Source: Trichoplax sp. H2
Taxonomy: Eukaryota > Placozoa > Uniplacotomia > Trichoplacea
Length of the DNA: 64,000 nucleotides
Assembly (NCBI GenBank): GCA_003344405.1
Contig: NOWV01000073.1
Location: 293,957-357,956, forward strand
Reading direction: 5' to 3'
The notes beneath the pieces are model-generated. The model was given only the letters and a program-made list of their open reading frames with translations, did not search any database and had not been told where the DNA came from. Both the position numbers and the translations under genes were made by a program. Below, piece after piece: positions 1 to 15,000 of the stretch. The first letter of the stretch is position 1. Each line of letters begins with the position of its first letter.

Positions 1-65
1 TAATTAGTGTAGAAAATGAATTTTAGTTAAAGGGTCTTATGAAATTCTGATTATATGATACTTAC

Positions 66-3000
66 TAGTGAAATGTATCCAGTACTTTTATATATGTTTT
101 CCAATCTTTTCTACTTAGATGCTCCATCATGCGAGCATCAATTAAGCATCCTAGAAATTTTTCCTAATGGATAGTCATAGTATTGATAAATAATAAACGT
201 TAATAATTAGGGTTAATTGATTCCCCAATACTAATCGAATAGCCCTAATTTCAGCTTAGATTTATTGCTACTAAAATCTGAAATTGTTTGTCCTGCGACA
301 TTAAGAGTATTGCTTATATCAAAACGAACTTTGTATTGTGTTAATCCAACATGGCTTAACCATTCACTTGCAGTCCAATCGTAATTTAAGCTACCAAATG
401 TTATGGACTGGATAGAAAAAATTTCAGAATAACAGATGAGAGAAATTGCAATTATAAAACTAGATATAGAGGTGGTTGTATATCCTTACCGTTGGTAGAA
501 AGTTTGAACCAGGAGTCATAACCTTAACAATTTCATCTACGGCTAACATCAATTTCAATCTATGCAGAGGGTGTGTAATTCCGACATCTTTCTTTAATCG
601 ATCTGAGGTCATTTCCTGATTTAAGTTAAGTAAAGATAGTGTCTTAAGAATTTTCTTATTGAAGATTAAAGCTAAAAGATTATAGTACAGTGTGTCGCCT
701 GACATACGTTTAGATCAGCTCCAGACTGGACATGATTCTTACACATCGCTACAAACCAGGCTGGCAAACAAGCCCATAGCTGAATAAAATAATAAAATAG
801 AATTTTAACCGTTAATAAAGCATTGAGTTGAAGATGATGATAAGTAAATTAGGAAATTACCTCCAGCCAAGCGATAACAGTCAAAGCATCCCAATGATCA
901 AACGGAACTCCTTGACTACGAACTTCCTGCAATAACTGAGATCTACAAGAAGAGAAAGAATAACTATAATGGTTAAGTTACATTGCAAAAGTTGCAGCTT
1001 TAATTATTGAATAACGATCAATATGCGACATGATCAAATCACTGCACTCACTTTGTCTTGGCTTGTGTAGTACTTCCTTGGCTTTCAGATATAGTGCTCT
1101 GGCTATCCATTGAAATTTTACCATCTAGAAAATGAGCGTGTGTGTATTAGCATTTTGTACATTCTTTATTTAGAAGTAATGAATCGATGAAGAATTTATA
1201 ATTTAGGATCGATAAGAAAAAACAATTTTCAATTGTAATTTTACCGGTTGTTGAAGAAGAATCGTCTTTGGGTTTAATTCCTAACAGTTTGCGGAAAGAA
1301 TTTCGTAAACGATTCTGCCCATGTTTTATCGAAGATTTTCGATCGATAGAGTTGCTATGAGGAGACGATGTACTATTGCTTTCCGTATGATTTAATTTGT
1401 ATTCTTTATCTTCGCTAATTTCAGATGATCCAGAAACGGTATACTCTCCAATGTCCACTTCATCATCACGATTTAGCTTAGGTCTTGACGAATTGTTACT
1501 AAATAAGATAGTAGAAATAAACGACAGATTAGTAAAATGATACTTAAACTAACTTATAATTTATCATAAAATTTACTTACTCTGAAATTGTAGTAGAAGC
1601 ATTTGAAGCTTGGGAATCTCTTGAAGTAAATTGACTATTAGCTTTGCTGCCTAAATTTCCCTCTAGTCGCTGCAGGAAACTATCCTGTTTGTGCCACTCC
1701 GTGGAGACTTTTGGTGGAGAAGGTAAAGGAGAATCGGCTTTATCTGAACCATTATCAATTGATGATGTAAAGTGTTCACACTAAATGATAGAAAAAGAAG
1801 AGGAAAAAATAAAGATCCAATTTTAGAACGTTCTATTCAGTTTAGAAGAATAAACTTAATGTTAGGTTATTGAACTATTCAGAATGTTCTATTCAATTCA
1901 GAGGAATAACTTGAGCATTCTATAATTATTCAGAATTCTCGACTCAGTTCAGAGGAATAACTGTAGCAAATGAGTAATTAACTATTTCCAATGTTTCGTT
2001 TGATTTAGAAGAATAACTTGAATAAATGATTGTTGAATTATTTAGAATGCCGCATTTAATTTAGAGAAATAACTTGAGTAAATGATTTACTATACAGGAT
2101 GCTCCATTCAATTTAAAGGAATAATTTGCGTAAAGAATTGTTAATCAGTCCGATTGAGACACCCAATTTAGAGGAATAATTTCGAATCAATAATTTTACT
2201 AGATTCCACCGTTAACATAAAAACTTACATTTTCACCCAGTTCGTTCATTGTTGGATATTGAAATTTAGATGGAAGTTGGTAATTTCTTGTTACCTAGGA
2301 TAATCAAGCAATGAATAATTAATTGCTATTATTTGCTTGCTCAAACAAATACATTAGTACCCTTTCTAGCTCCGTGGTTAATATTTCTGCTTCCCATAAT
2401 AATTGATCATCGTTTCTTGCTAGAGGCATTTGTGTAGCAATTCTCTGCGATAGTGGCAAATAGGAAGCTTTCTCGATTGTATACTGATCTTCACAGCGAT
2501 TAGCTACTCTCTTCTGAAGTAATTTAACTCGATCTAATGTATCTTTCAGTTCTTGTTCCTGGCTTCTATATAGAAAAAACAAATTTGGATATACAAGAGT
2601 TATAAGATAACCTATAATCATCAACCCATCGAGAATAGAATCATGACGATTTAAACGTGTAATTGAAAAAGCTTTCTTTCTCGTTATTATTAGCATACGT
2701 TAATTCATTTTCCTCCAAAGGCGAGGAACCAGAAGATCGATTCTCCATCTCCTTTGATTCAGGTGATTCAATTTTCAGGTTTAATAACTTGTTATTAATA
2801 TTATTCTCCATTTTAGGGTTATTTTCCATAATGCTTTTTGCTGTGCCTAAGAAAATGAAGACAATGATGGTGATTCATTTTAGCTCAGCTAAATTATTAA
2901 ATTACAACTTGATTAAAAAAGAATTTGTTCTCTTATTCTACCTGTATCTTTGTCTGAAGTTGTCGATGAAGAACCTTCACTTGTTAATTTTCCACGTCCA

Positions 3001-6000
3001 TTATGATCGTCAATTTTGCCAAAGCTTTTGCTCAATTCAGATGAACCAGTTATAGCTAGACTACTGCTTAATAAGATATCATCATGGCTCATCGAATCTC
3101 TGCCATTGCTGCAAATTAAATAATATGGAATATCAATAAAACCTATACAGAAAAGAGCTTAAAATCCATAATTACAAGTTATAAATGAAATTAATACTAA
3201 CGTTAAAGCGGTTGTCGACCTTGGCGATACTCGATCTTCAATATTAATATTAATAACCTGAAGAAAGAAAAAGAATATCATTTACTTTCATGAATCATGA
3301 GAATGATAGTATACATCTAGGGATTAATAATGACCTTTTCTTCTGCTGAAATAAGTTCACGTTTAGTGCGCTCAAGTTGTAGCTGCACCATTTTCTGTGC
3401 AAATAGAGGTCGAAGGCATAAGAAATACAAATTAAACTACCTACAACTATTTCATGTTAATAATGAGAAACCTTTTCGTAGGTTCTTTCGTCTAGTAATT
3501 CTCGAACTCTTTGTAACTCTTGATTTAAACCATTCTAAAACAGATCAATCAGTAGCAATGACTATTTGACTATTATTTGATATTAATGATGAAAATATGG
3601 CTAAATCGAATGCCACAACGATACAGAATGTCATTTTCTCCATCAAAATACCTTGGTTTCTAAAGCAGTCATTCTTTCCTCTAAATGGATTTGTAATCTC
3701 TGATTCGTTTCCGATAGCATTTTATCCAATGTGCGTGATAATCTCATATTATCATCTTCGCTTACTTTTTGCCTCTTACGTGCCTATCCAACAGATTGAA
3801 ACGAATTATTACTTTTGCTTCAGTTTTGAATCGGAAAGGGACATGATGAGCTGTATTAGATAAATTTCTATATCATTTTACCCTTAGTAATTCAGCTTCA
3901 TGATCTTGTATTTTAGTTTCAAGATCTACAATTCGATTACGCATTGCTTTCTGATTCTCGTTAGCCTGTTCAAAATTAGAAAGATTGGAAATTATAGAGA
4001 GTAATGGCAATCTTCGCTTGTTGGACGTGATCTAAAGCTCGATTTATTTTACATACTTTGGATAATTCTTTTAGCGTATCTTGAAGTTGATTTTCTAGAT
4101 CAGGTATAATTTCTGCATTTTTAATAGTATCTTTTAATTCTTTCTCTTTTGCCATATATTTCTCTTTATATTCATGTAGTAATTCTTCCATCTACAGCAA
4201 TTATTTTCATATAGATAGAGGGTAAATATGAGATAGAATAAGATGATAAGTGGAGCTTGTGAAATGCTCCAATTGACAAAGTACTGAACCTCTTTTTGCG
4301 ATTCTTCTTTACATGTTAATTCATCGCTTAAAAATTGATTTGCGCTTGTAGTATTATCTAAATCTCTTTGCGTTTCACAACATCGATCTTCTAGCGTTGT
4401 AATTCTAACTTCAAGATCCTCTTTTTGTGCAAAAGTCTGTAAGAATTGATTGTTAAGGATTAGTCCTGATATCTTTTACCATACGTATAGTCTAGATTAG
4501 ACGGGTAGTTTGCTGAATTCAGTTACTATTCTACATCGATTTTGCATTGGAATAGCACTAAAATAACTATCAGATAATCTTTCTATGCAAAGCCTGTAAA
4601 GAATGGATTGGCAAGGATTGCTTGGCATTTCTGGCTATAAGTGTAGTATAGACTAATGGAGTAGTTTACCAAATTCAGTCACTATTCTATACCAAATTTT
4701 CGACTAGAATAGCACAGTAAGATTATTTTATTTTTCTGTGCAAAAGCTTGTAAGAACTGATTAGAAAGGATTACTTCTGGCATTTTAATGGTAGCATAAG
4801 CTAGTCGGTTAGTCTATCTAGTTCAAGTATTATACTACACTGATTTCCCTCTAGAACAGAACTAAAAACAACTATAAGATTATCTTTCTATGCAAAAAGT
4901 CTGCATAAATTCATGAGTAACGTTAAATCCTGGTCATTTTTACTGTAGCCATAGCCTAGTAAATTGCCTCATTCAAGTATTATTCAACAACGATTTTTAA
5001 TTAGAATTGCAATAAAAACAGCTAGCAATCATTCTTATTCAAGCAAATTGAACCTCTTCCAATTTCTGTTGTAGATCAATAATAACTTCATCAGTCTTAA
5101 ATAATTCGCCTTGAGTAACAGTATTTTGCTGTTCACATGTCAGTAGTTTGGTTTTTAACATGTCTCTTTCTTCTCGTACCTTTAATGATAGTAATAACAC
5201 TTTTAGAAATATGAATGATTTCGAAGCATAACGGTGAATTAATTGGTCTTACCTCTTGTAATTCATTTTTACATTTGTCGAGATCAAAATTTAAATCTAG
5301 ATTAGCATAGCTAAGTCCAACATCCTAGTATAATACAAATAACAATTTACATGAAATCAATGCCATGTTGGTCTAGGAATGGTATCAATTATTCCACAAC
5401 TACCATGGAATTGGTTGAAAAAAAAGCAATCATGACTAACCCCGTTGGTTAATGAACTTGTTGAATTTAAGCCATTATCGGTATTAATTAACTTTTCAAA
5501 AGATTCTCCATTTCTTTTTGCAATTTCTTTTAGACATTTTCTGAGCTTCACAATTTCTTTCCTAGCTCGTAACAATTTCACGTCGGTTTGATTGGCTTTT
5601 TCTGTAGCTAATGCAAGCTTTTGATGCAGCTAGTAAAAAGGAATAGAGAGGCAAATTGGATGATTTGTTTGGGTTGTTGGTGAAATGAAAAAGTAGAAAT
5701 TGATTTACCTTCTCGTCCATGGTTTTATGATGTTGATAGAGGGTTTGTAATGCTTTCATAATTTCAATTTCTGATGATACAGCTGGCGAATTAGAATGGC
5801 GCCGAACTACCGTATTTCGTAATGATTTTTCATGTCTAGAGACTAAATTCTCCAAATGTTCTAGCAGCATCTACATATAAAATTAATCGATATGAGAGAA
5901 TGTGAAAACTAAAAATATTGCTTCTGTAAAGGGAATCCGCTGTCGTATCATATTAGCAAGGATTGAATTTTAAAATTATATTTACACTCATATTCTGTCG

Positions 6001-9000
6001 TTCTGATCTTAAACTATCAATTTCATCGGAATATTGTCCAATTTTATCATTTGCTGTTACCAATTCTTGTGCTATGCAGGAAAATTTCTAATATTGGTTA
6101 TAAAAATGAAATTGTTATAAAATTATTGTTGCCTGAAAATTTCTTCTACAGTAATTAAACTTGATCTAATGAATGAAAGATATGGATATACGCCAAGGAA
6201 TCCTTAAAATCATCTATCTATAACGAGACTAATTTGGTTGATAGCGTAATGATAGATGTTGAATCAAAAATAGAACCAAGTTTATTTTATCGAATTATTT
6301 CTCGCACCTCGGCAATGAGTATTGATCCGTCATCTAGATCATCCATATTAGTATGGAGAACACCATGCAAGGCACCATCGATAATATCCAATTCTTGTTG
6401 TTTCTAAAAGAAAATATATGCATCATTAATTAATTTAGACCGTGCAGTCTATTCGCTAACATGGAAAAGCACCTTTAATTGATCTACTGCTATGTAAATC
6501 ATCTATGAATGGATATTACATTAATAAGACGATGCTTATCAAGGGTAGTTTTATAATATGGAAAAAGAGCATTTCTTAGCAAACTGCAGCTCGAATGATA
6601 GCTTCGTTCATGATCAGGTTAATTCCTTCCCTTTGCAGATACATACACAAATAATAATGTAATGATTTTAACTGATTCTACTAATGGCCAATGTATTTGA
6701 TGATGATGAATCGTATTACATTGGATCATTTAAATACAACTGGTGATAGCAAATGTATACTAATCTACTTTAGTCAATGTCAAATACAGCTGCTATGGTA
6801 TGTAGATGAAAATAGATCGATGAGAAATTGAGAATAAAGTTGTCAAAATAGTCATGACGGATTTTCTACGCAATGCAAATGGATCCACTTGAACAAAAAT
6901 CTTAGATGAAAAGAGCTGCGATGATATTCAAATGAATATTCTACTTGATATCCTTTGAACTATTTTAATGAATCTTGGGTAAAAATAGAACTGTCAAGAT
7001 GTTCACAGTGGACATTCTACTCAATTTCCATTTGTCTACTTTAATCGATCTTGGGTGAAAATAAAGCTGCCATGATATTGGCAGGGTACATTCTATTCGA
7101 CCTCCATTTGTCTACTTTAAACTCACAAATCTTGCGTAAAAATAGAGTTGCAATAGTCTTCTCAGTAGCTTTTCTATGCCAGTTTTAATGGATCTTAAGC
7201 ATAGGAGTATGCACCAGTAAGATATTATTCAACGATTACTTTGGCCATTTCAATTCATCTGAAATTAAAATAGAGCTGCCCTTGCTATTCGACAATTAAC
7301 ATAAATTGATCGACTAGAACATGGCAAAGATGGATCAAGAATTGCCATAATCTGGGCGATAGATATTGAAATTAAGGCACGATAGAATAAAAATCTGCAT
7401 ACCATAAAATTCATGCAGTTTTTCCAGAGGGTCAATTTGCTGCCATGATAAATAGCTTATTCTTATTCAATGACTTTTAATTTTAGCATTCAATGGATCA
7501 ATTGGAGTTGATTAGACTGTAAGATCAAGTTCTGGTGGATACGGAGATACTTGTATAATTGAATGATAAGAAGATCAAATTTAAAGTAGCTTTGGCGTAT
7601 GGCAAGAAACGATCAAGGGCTAGAATGCTGTTATATCGATATTCCATTGAATAGGCTACCAGTAATTTAATTGCATCATCCATAGAATAATAATCTTTCC
7701 TGTCTCTTTATACGATATTATGGATAAATGGATAATAATTTAACACTGGATATGGATGATTATCGAGTAGAAGTAAGGAGAGAATTACGTCAACAGGATC
7801 TAGATCATTTCTATATCATTGTCGTTGAGATTACGTCATTTATCCTTGGTCAGAATAATATCGCCATTAAAAATAAAATACAATACTGATTTTTCATCTC
7901 TAGGGTATAGTTTTGAAGAAATTCGATTTTCTCTATACTTAGTGAATAAGATAGAGACTTTGTCCCTACCCTAACTGATGTCATGATAGATACAACGTAG
8001 AATTTCTCATGTCTAGGTTATGGCTTTGAAGAAATTCAATTCTCTCTATGCTCTGTGAATAAGATTTTACCTCTATCCGGGATAATGTCATTATAAAATT
8101 ACAACACAGAATTTTTTTCATATCTAGACCATCTAGTATTGAAGAAATTCGATTTTCTCTATGCTTAGTGGATAAGATAGAGACTTTGCCCCTACCCTAA
8201 CTGATGTCATGATAGATACAACGTAGAATTTCTCATGTCTAGGTTATAGCTTTGAAGAAATTCAATTCTCTCTATGCTCTGTGAATAAGATTTTACCTCT
8301 ATCCGGGATAATGTCATAATAAAATTACAACACAGAATTTTTTTCATATCTAGACCATCTAGTATTGAAGAAATTCGACTTTCTCTATGCTTAGTGGATA
8401 AGATAGAGACTTTGCCCCTACCCTAACGAATGTCATGATAAATACAACGTAGAATTTCTCATGTCTAGGTTATGGTTTTGAAGAAATTCAATTCTCTTCA
8501 TGTTTAGTGAATAGGATAGAAACTTTTATTCCAACCCAGAATAACATCATTTTGTGGTAAGATGACAACATGAATTTCTCGTGTCTAGGCTACCGTTGTA
8601 AGGAAATACGATTCTTTATAGGATCAATGGATAAGATAGAGGGATTAACTATTCTATATCACATCGTTGTTCATACAATTTGAATAATGTAGGTAGAAGA
8701 AGATTTTTATCGCATCGAGTGTAGAAGGATCAGCGAATAGCGAGAGCAATGATCTACCCAAGTCGACCATGATTGAAACAAGATTGATTGCATACTCGAG
8801 CATCATTTATTAAGACAGAAGTGAAACAGATTTCTCATTGGAAGTTTAAATTAAGCAGCTCCAGGCTAGGACTATCACTTCTATGGTCTACGAAGAAATG
8901 AGGAGGAAAAGAACTATTCCGAAACTGGTAACATAGAAACGATGGTATAAACCCACAGGTGATTTAATAAGTTTGACAGCCTAGACTGTCTATTACAAGT

Positions 9001-12000
9001 AGAAAGGCTGCAAGAAGATCATGTTCATATCGCCATTGCTAGCTTCAATAAGAACAATTTTAACTTCAGCGTGGGGCTATTTTTCTACTTATTAAACTAA
9101 CTACTTAGTTGCAATATAGTCAATATATCAATGAGCTATATCATCCTTTATCCGTCTAATTATGAAATTATCGCCTGCAGTAAATAATCATCTTAATAAA
9201 CTATTGTGGAAATAAAAAGACGGAAGAATACAGCCGTTATTGATGGCAGCTAACATCCGTTAACTCCTATTCAGCATTTATTCTTGGTGTTTACCATCGA
9301 TTGAGTAACTCCAACTAAGGCTTAACCAATTCTATTGACTCTATATACATGTATTACTGGTCGATATGAAATAGAATTGCTAGTGGGAATGTTACAAAAC
9401 AATCTTAAGATTGATTATTGAAAGTCTAGACTTGCAGGTGTAAGTAGAATAAATTTTTTTCATCAGGTTTAAATGAACATTGACATAAGATTTTTTCTTT
9501 ACAACATAAAGAAGATTGATCGAGATGTATAGTCCACTGCTATCGATGCAGTACACGGAATGATTTCTTAAGTTTTCAATTTACTATAGATTGAATGATT
9601 TTGTAGTAGAATAAAGAATCGAAGTTATCGCTATGAGAGAATTTAATGGCATCGACAATCACTTTATGAGACAGAAATTAAATGTATCCATCAATAATCT
9701 AGGTTAACGTTGTGAGAGAGTTTAACTGGATAGACTACAACTTATAAGCTAGAGATTTAATACGTTAATCCATGATTTTGCCTGACTACATAGATCTATA
9801 ACTCTATAACTTGATGGGATGGAGATTATTAATAGAGTGATGAAAGATATTAATTGCATAAACTATAACATGATAAGATGGAGATTGAAGGAGTTACGAG
9901 CGATATTGATAGCATAAAACTTAATGAGATGGAGATTAAAAATGGGTTAATCAATAATCTGAGTCTGAGTTGTTATGATAGAACTTTGGAAGATGGAGAC
10001 TAAATACACCCTAAGACAAGTAACTGCATAGACTATAACTTAATAAGATGAAGATTAAAAGCAGAGTGAGATAGGCCCATTTGAAAGACTAGAGCTTTAG
10101 GTAATGCAGATTAAAGACACTCTACAACAAAATCATTATGATATTACCATTCTAAGATTTAATCAAGCAGCGGCAATAAACTGCGTAGAGTAATCATGTA
10201 TCTAAACTATCCCTTACGGTAAATATCATGATAATAAATTCTGTAGGAATAGTCACATAAAATAATGGGTATTGATATTTGTCAGGAAATAACAGCTTGA
10301 GGCTGTAAATATTTTAGGGAATTTACAATCTGTTCTCTCTGTTTTGCAGTGTCTAATTTATTCTGCAGTAGAAATGAAAATAGCGGATCTGTACTTGAGC
10401 CAATTATTGTAGACAAGAAATTAGCATATTTGGCCATTATTGGAACGTTTTTGGCCATCTAAAAATATCTTGCCATCTTGGTTGTAGTAAATAAATCTCA
10501 TCCATTAAACTAATACAAAGAGTACCATAAGTAGAAATGTCAATTTTAAATAATACTACACCTTCCTTTCCCTCGTTGTGGATGAGTAGTTTCAACAAGG
10601 GAAGAAATGGACTGCAGCATTTACAGGTTAACAATCTTCTTTATCATGGAAGATGATCGCTCTTTCCTTATAGACAAGAAATAGGAAATCTACTGCCAAG
10701 GATTACTGTCATGATGTGCAAACACCTGGTTTACTGGCGATGACAATCGTGTAGACTAAATCAATCCATTCCTATTCCATGGCCTGCAGTGATGTTAAAG
10801 GAATAAGAGTTTTTTTTTTATTGTATGTATCTTGAATAAAGACGAGAGACTTTAATGCCCTTTTGGGGGCAAATGGTGACAAAATCAAAGCGTATGGATG
10901 CAGCTGTTCAGCAAGTATTGAATACCATGATAATAATATTTTCAATCTTTTCATCATGGACAGCGTCATGATAAGCATAGACGAAGAATAAAGTTGATTA
11001 CGCTATCCTCAATTTCCAAATAAATACTTTATCGTTCTTGATGATTAATCACGGTAGCATTGAAAAGCGATAATAGATTTGACTATAATCTATTCAAGTG
11101 AAATCATTCTATTGGGTAAGAAAGGGAAAAAAGGAGGCCAATAAAAAGACTCTTTAAAAATTAATCAAGATACAAATAGAAAGCAAATAAATAAAGTGGG
11201 TAAATAAAATCATTTCACCTCGTATTCAGTCTACGAATAGAGCTGAATAATTACTTTAGTTGGAAAGAATTTCATGACTAGACTAAACATAGAATACTGC
11301 CAGTTGGACGATCTATGGATGAATGTTGTTTACATAAAATAAAATAGAGGTAGAATCGAAAAATGATCCACTAATATGCTGACGAATATCCCAGCACTTT
11401 GTCATTTATTATTTATATAGCAAAATCCTAATCCTAAGCCTAAACTCAAGTACTCATATGCTTGATTTATACCTACAGAATGGGTAAAATAAAGACATTT
11501 CTTCAAGTTTTGAGTGACAGTGTAGGAAAAAATTCCAATTCATAGAATCGATTCAAAAAAATGATGACGAGTAAAAACTGAATTTTCTACGAATAGCCAA
11601 TGACAGTTATTTGCTAGCCACTATAATGGGTAATATTAGAACCTGCCCGGGATAAATTCCAACTCTGAATTTTAATCCAGTTTTAAGAGGAAATTAAATT
11701 CCTATTGACAGATTCCTTATGACCATGAACCTTCGAAGGTAGACTAAAATGATTCAAATTCAATCGAGAGCATTTTAACCATTGGAATCACTCAAACTAT
11801 AGCATGTCAAGAGTAAATTTCAATTCCTGATCTTCCAGTTTGATGATGAAATAAAAATTATGACTATATGTAGTTTCCTTCATTATCACGATAACATCGT
11901 GAAATTGATAGGGATACCGTCAAAGTAGATGTAAAATATTTCAAATATACGGATATTTTAGCGATTGAAATTAGTATTATAATCACTTGTCAAGAACAAA

Positions 12001-15000
12001 CTCCAATTTTGGATTCCAGCCCAGTTTTAAGAAGAAGCAAAACTTGTATCAACAGATTCCTTCATGATAATAAACTACTACGTCCTTGTCTGTAGAGAAA
12101 ATAAAATCTGTAAAAGAGTATCTACAGATTCCTCCATGAGAATAGACATGTGTGCCGTAAAGTTAAATATTTCTAATGGAATCAAGATCGGCTTTAAGCG
12201 ATTAAAGTCAGTAATATAACATGCCAAGAACTAACTCAAATTCAACGAATTTAAAATGTCTTATTTCACTTCATCCTTGAAATATTAAAATGAACATTTA
12301 ATATCTAGCGGTACATTTTTAGCTGTTTGATTCTGACTATCAACAAGTACCGACGGTGCTTGGCAGTCGTCAAAGTTCACTCTAGCAGAATAATGCCTAT
12401 TTGATTTTCTATTCCTAGTGCCAATTCTTCGAATAGTTAAATTAGTATTGAAGGATCTGCCTATTTAGCTTTCTATTCGTGGCACTAATTCTCCAGAGAA
12501 TCATCTAACTTTGCTTTATTACTGTATACTTATATTCAATCTTTTATTAGTGGCGCTAATTTCCCACAGAGTCATCCAAGTTGATTAAGAGATTATATTA
12601 CCTATTACCCATTTGATCTTCTATTAGTCATGCTAAATTTTCAACTAGCTAAATTAGTTAGTTATTCGAGTATTTTTCTATTTGACCATCTCTTATATTA
12701 TTAGTAGCACTGATTCTTCAGGTAGTTTTCAAGGTTTACTCGAATATTATACGAACTACATACTGAATCTTCTATTACTAATTGAGTATCAATCTATCTG
12801 ATCTTCTATTCGTTGCGCTAATTTTCCAGATAGTTGTCCCTGCATGATGTTGCATATTTGATTTTCTATTAGTAATAAGTGGAAGATAGTGATCATAAAT
12901 TCACTTGTGAGCAATATGATATGTTTGATCTTCTCTTTGGTCGAATTGGTTCTTCAACTGATGAAATTAGCATTTGAATATCTGTAATAGTTTTATTCTG
13001 ATTATAGCTATCAACAAGTAATTGGTGTATAGTAATTAACGTTTACTCCAATATCATACTGTATATTTGATCTTCTGCAGAATTAGTCCAGTCGATTCTT
13101 GCAATGGATCTACCTGTAAAATATCATCACTTTCCCTTTTTCTATCCTAGGCTTTCTGACTATGCAGAATTATTGCTAGCGACTGTATTCATATATGCAG
13201 GATATTTTATTCCATCCAAATCGGGTCATTTTTTTCCAAAGTAATCATTTGCAATAATAAGTGTCTTTGTTATGCCTTACTTACCTACTATTTTGGTGAT
13301 GGAAAGGAAGAAAGACAGTGGTAAAATTGATTTTAAAATAAATATTAAATTAAATGATAGTGAGACTTTATATTGGTTAAGACTTCTAAACTAATCGTTG
13401 TCAATGTTGAGTTTTACTATTGAATTTGCTATCGTTTTCTTTCCTATATCGAGGATAGAAGCGGAGACGTTAAACAAGTTGATCGGAGATAATCCATGCT
13501 GATGTTGAATATGGATGACATTAATGAGTGGTCTACATCATTGACTCTTCCATTAAGGGTAAAAATAGAGACGTGAAGTAAGTTGCATAGAGGTAAAACT
13601 CTTACAAGTTTATCGCGGCCTTTATGGTAATAATTTGATTAACTTTCTAGTAATACTTTGTCAATATTACTAACTTGACGATCATCAGTAAAATAAAGAC
13701 ATTAAACAAGTTATTTCCATCGTTTTACAATAATCATTTATCCACATCATTAACTCTACGGTCAAGAGGGAAAGCAAAGACGTTGAACAAGTTCGCTGAA
13801 GGTAATTCTCATATTGGCTGATTATTAATATTACAATAATAATTTACCTCCATGCTACTCTACAATCAAGGATAAGAACGAATGCGTTAAGCTAATGAAC
13901 CGAAGAGAATGCTCGTAAAGGCTGATCATAAGTTTTATAATAATCCCTTTCCTACAATTAAGCATGAAATTAGTGTAGTGATCCAGTCCATTCACAAGGT
14001 GCTTTTCAACATTATCTATCTACTGTCAAAATTGAATGCAATTCCCACGTTTTGCTTCATCTTGGCGATTATACATGAAACGACAAACGAGCCTATTCCT
14101 TAAGGAATACTTTATTAAGGTTTAAGCATATTGGAAGGAAATCTAGTTCGATGTTGAGTTTTTATTAGTACATAATTTCTTATGCCTGGTCATCATAAGA
14201 TCGATAGGGTAAAGTAACTCATGGAAGCCTAAAATTGACATTAAGTTGACACTCTATTTTACAGCTTTGTCTCCCATGTTGTTTCTTAAAATCCACGATG
14301 AAAAGGATAAATGTCAATCCAATTCCCATAAAACTGTTTGCCATCCACTATCTTTCTAGTGTAATCACTGAATTGATCACAGTAGCTAATTAGATTGACT
14401 ATCCGAATCTCTCTTTCCTCATGGCAAGCAGATATTTCGACTTTAATTGAATCAAGCTACCATTACAGATATTCTTTTGGCAGCAATTTTAAACAGTCAG
14501 ATACTTTCTCTCTCTTGAACTTGAAAGTGAACTTTCCAACTAAATGGAAGAAGGCAATGGAATAATAATCTTTGGGAGGAAATTATAGTCAGTCTGCCTT
14601 AATTGAATATACAATTCAATGATGCAATGATGGGGAGTGGGGGAACTCATAAACAAAAATAGAGACAGTACAATGTCAATTTACTGTTCTCGTATAGATA
14701 GGCTAGAAAATGATTCAAAAAGGTTATGAAAATATTCGTAATAGGATTCATTTCATGACGCTATAGGGATAAGTGGGCACGAGTTTTGGACTTACCTTGG
14801 GTAGTAAATGGGCCACCCTTGCTCGGAGTTCATCTTGATTGTTTTGTAGCTGGTTAATTTGATGATTTGCAGTTTGTAATTTTTCTTGGCTACAGCTTAA
14901 TTTCTCAGCTAGTTGATCACGTTCATGGATTAAATCAGTGAGTAATTCTTCCATGCCTGGTCGTCTTGTGTTCTCATCATGAGTAGAATCGCTTTCTTCC

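Noticed and set aside
2566-2696. Continuation of the liprin-alpha open frame through 2696 ([12 protein letters not shown]..)
   Set aside because: The phase-2 junction 2699 to 2565 with a CTATATAG acceptor fits both neighbours; the intervening sequence is hydrophobic and lacks liprin character.
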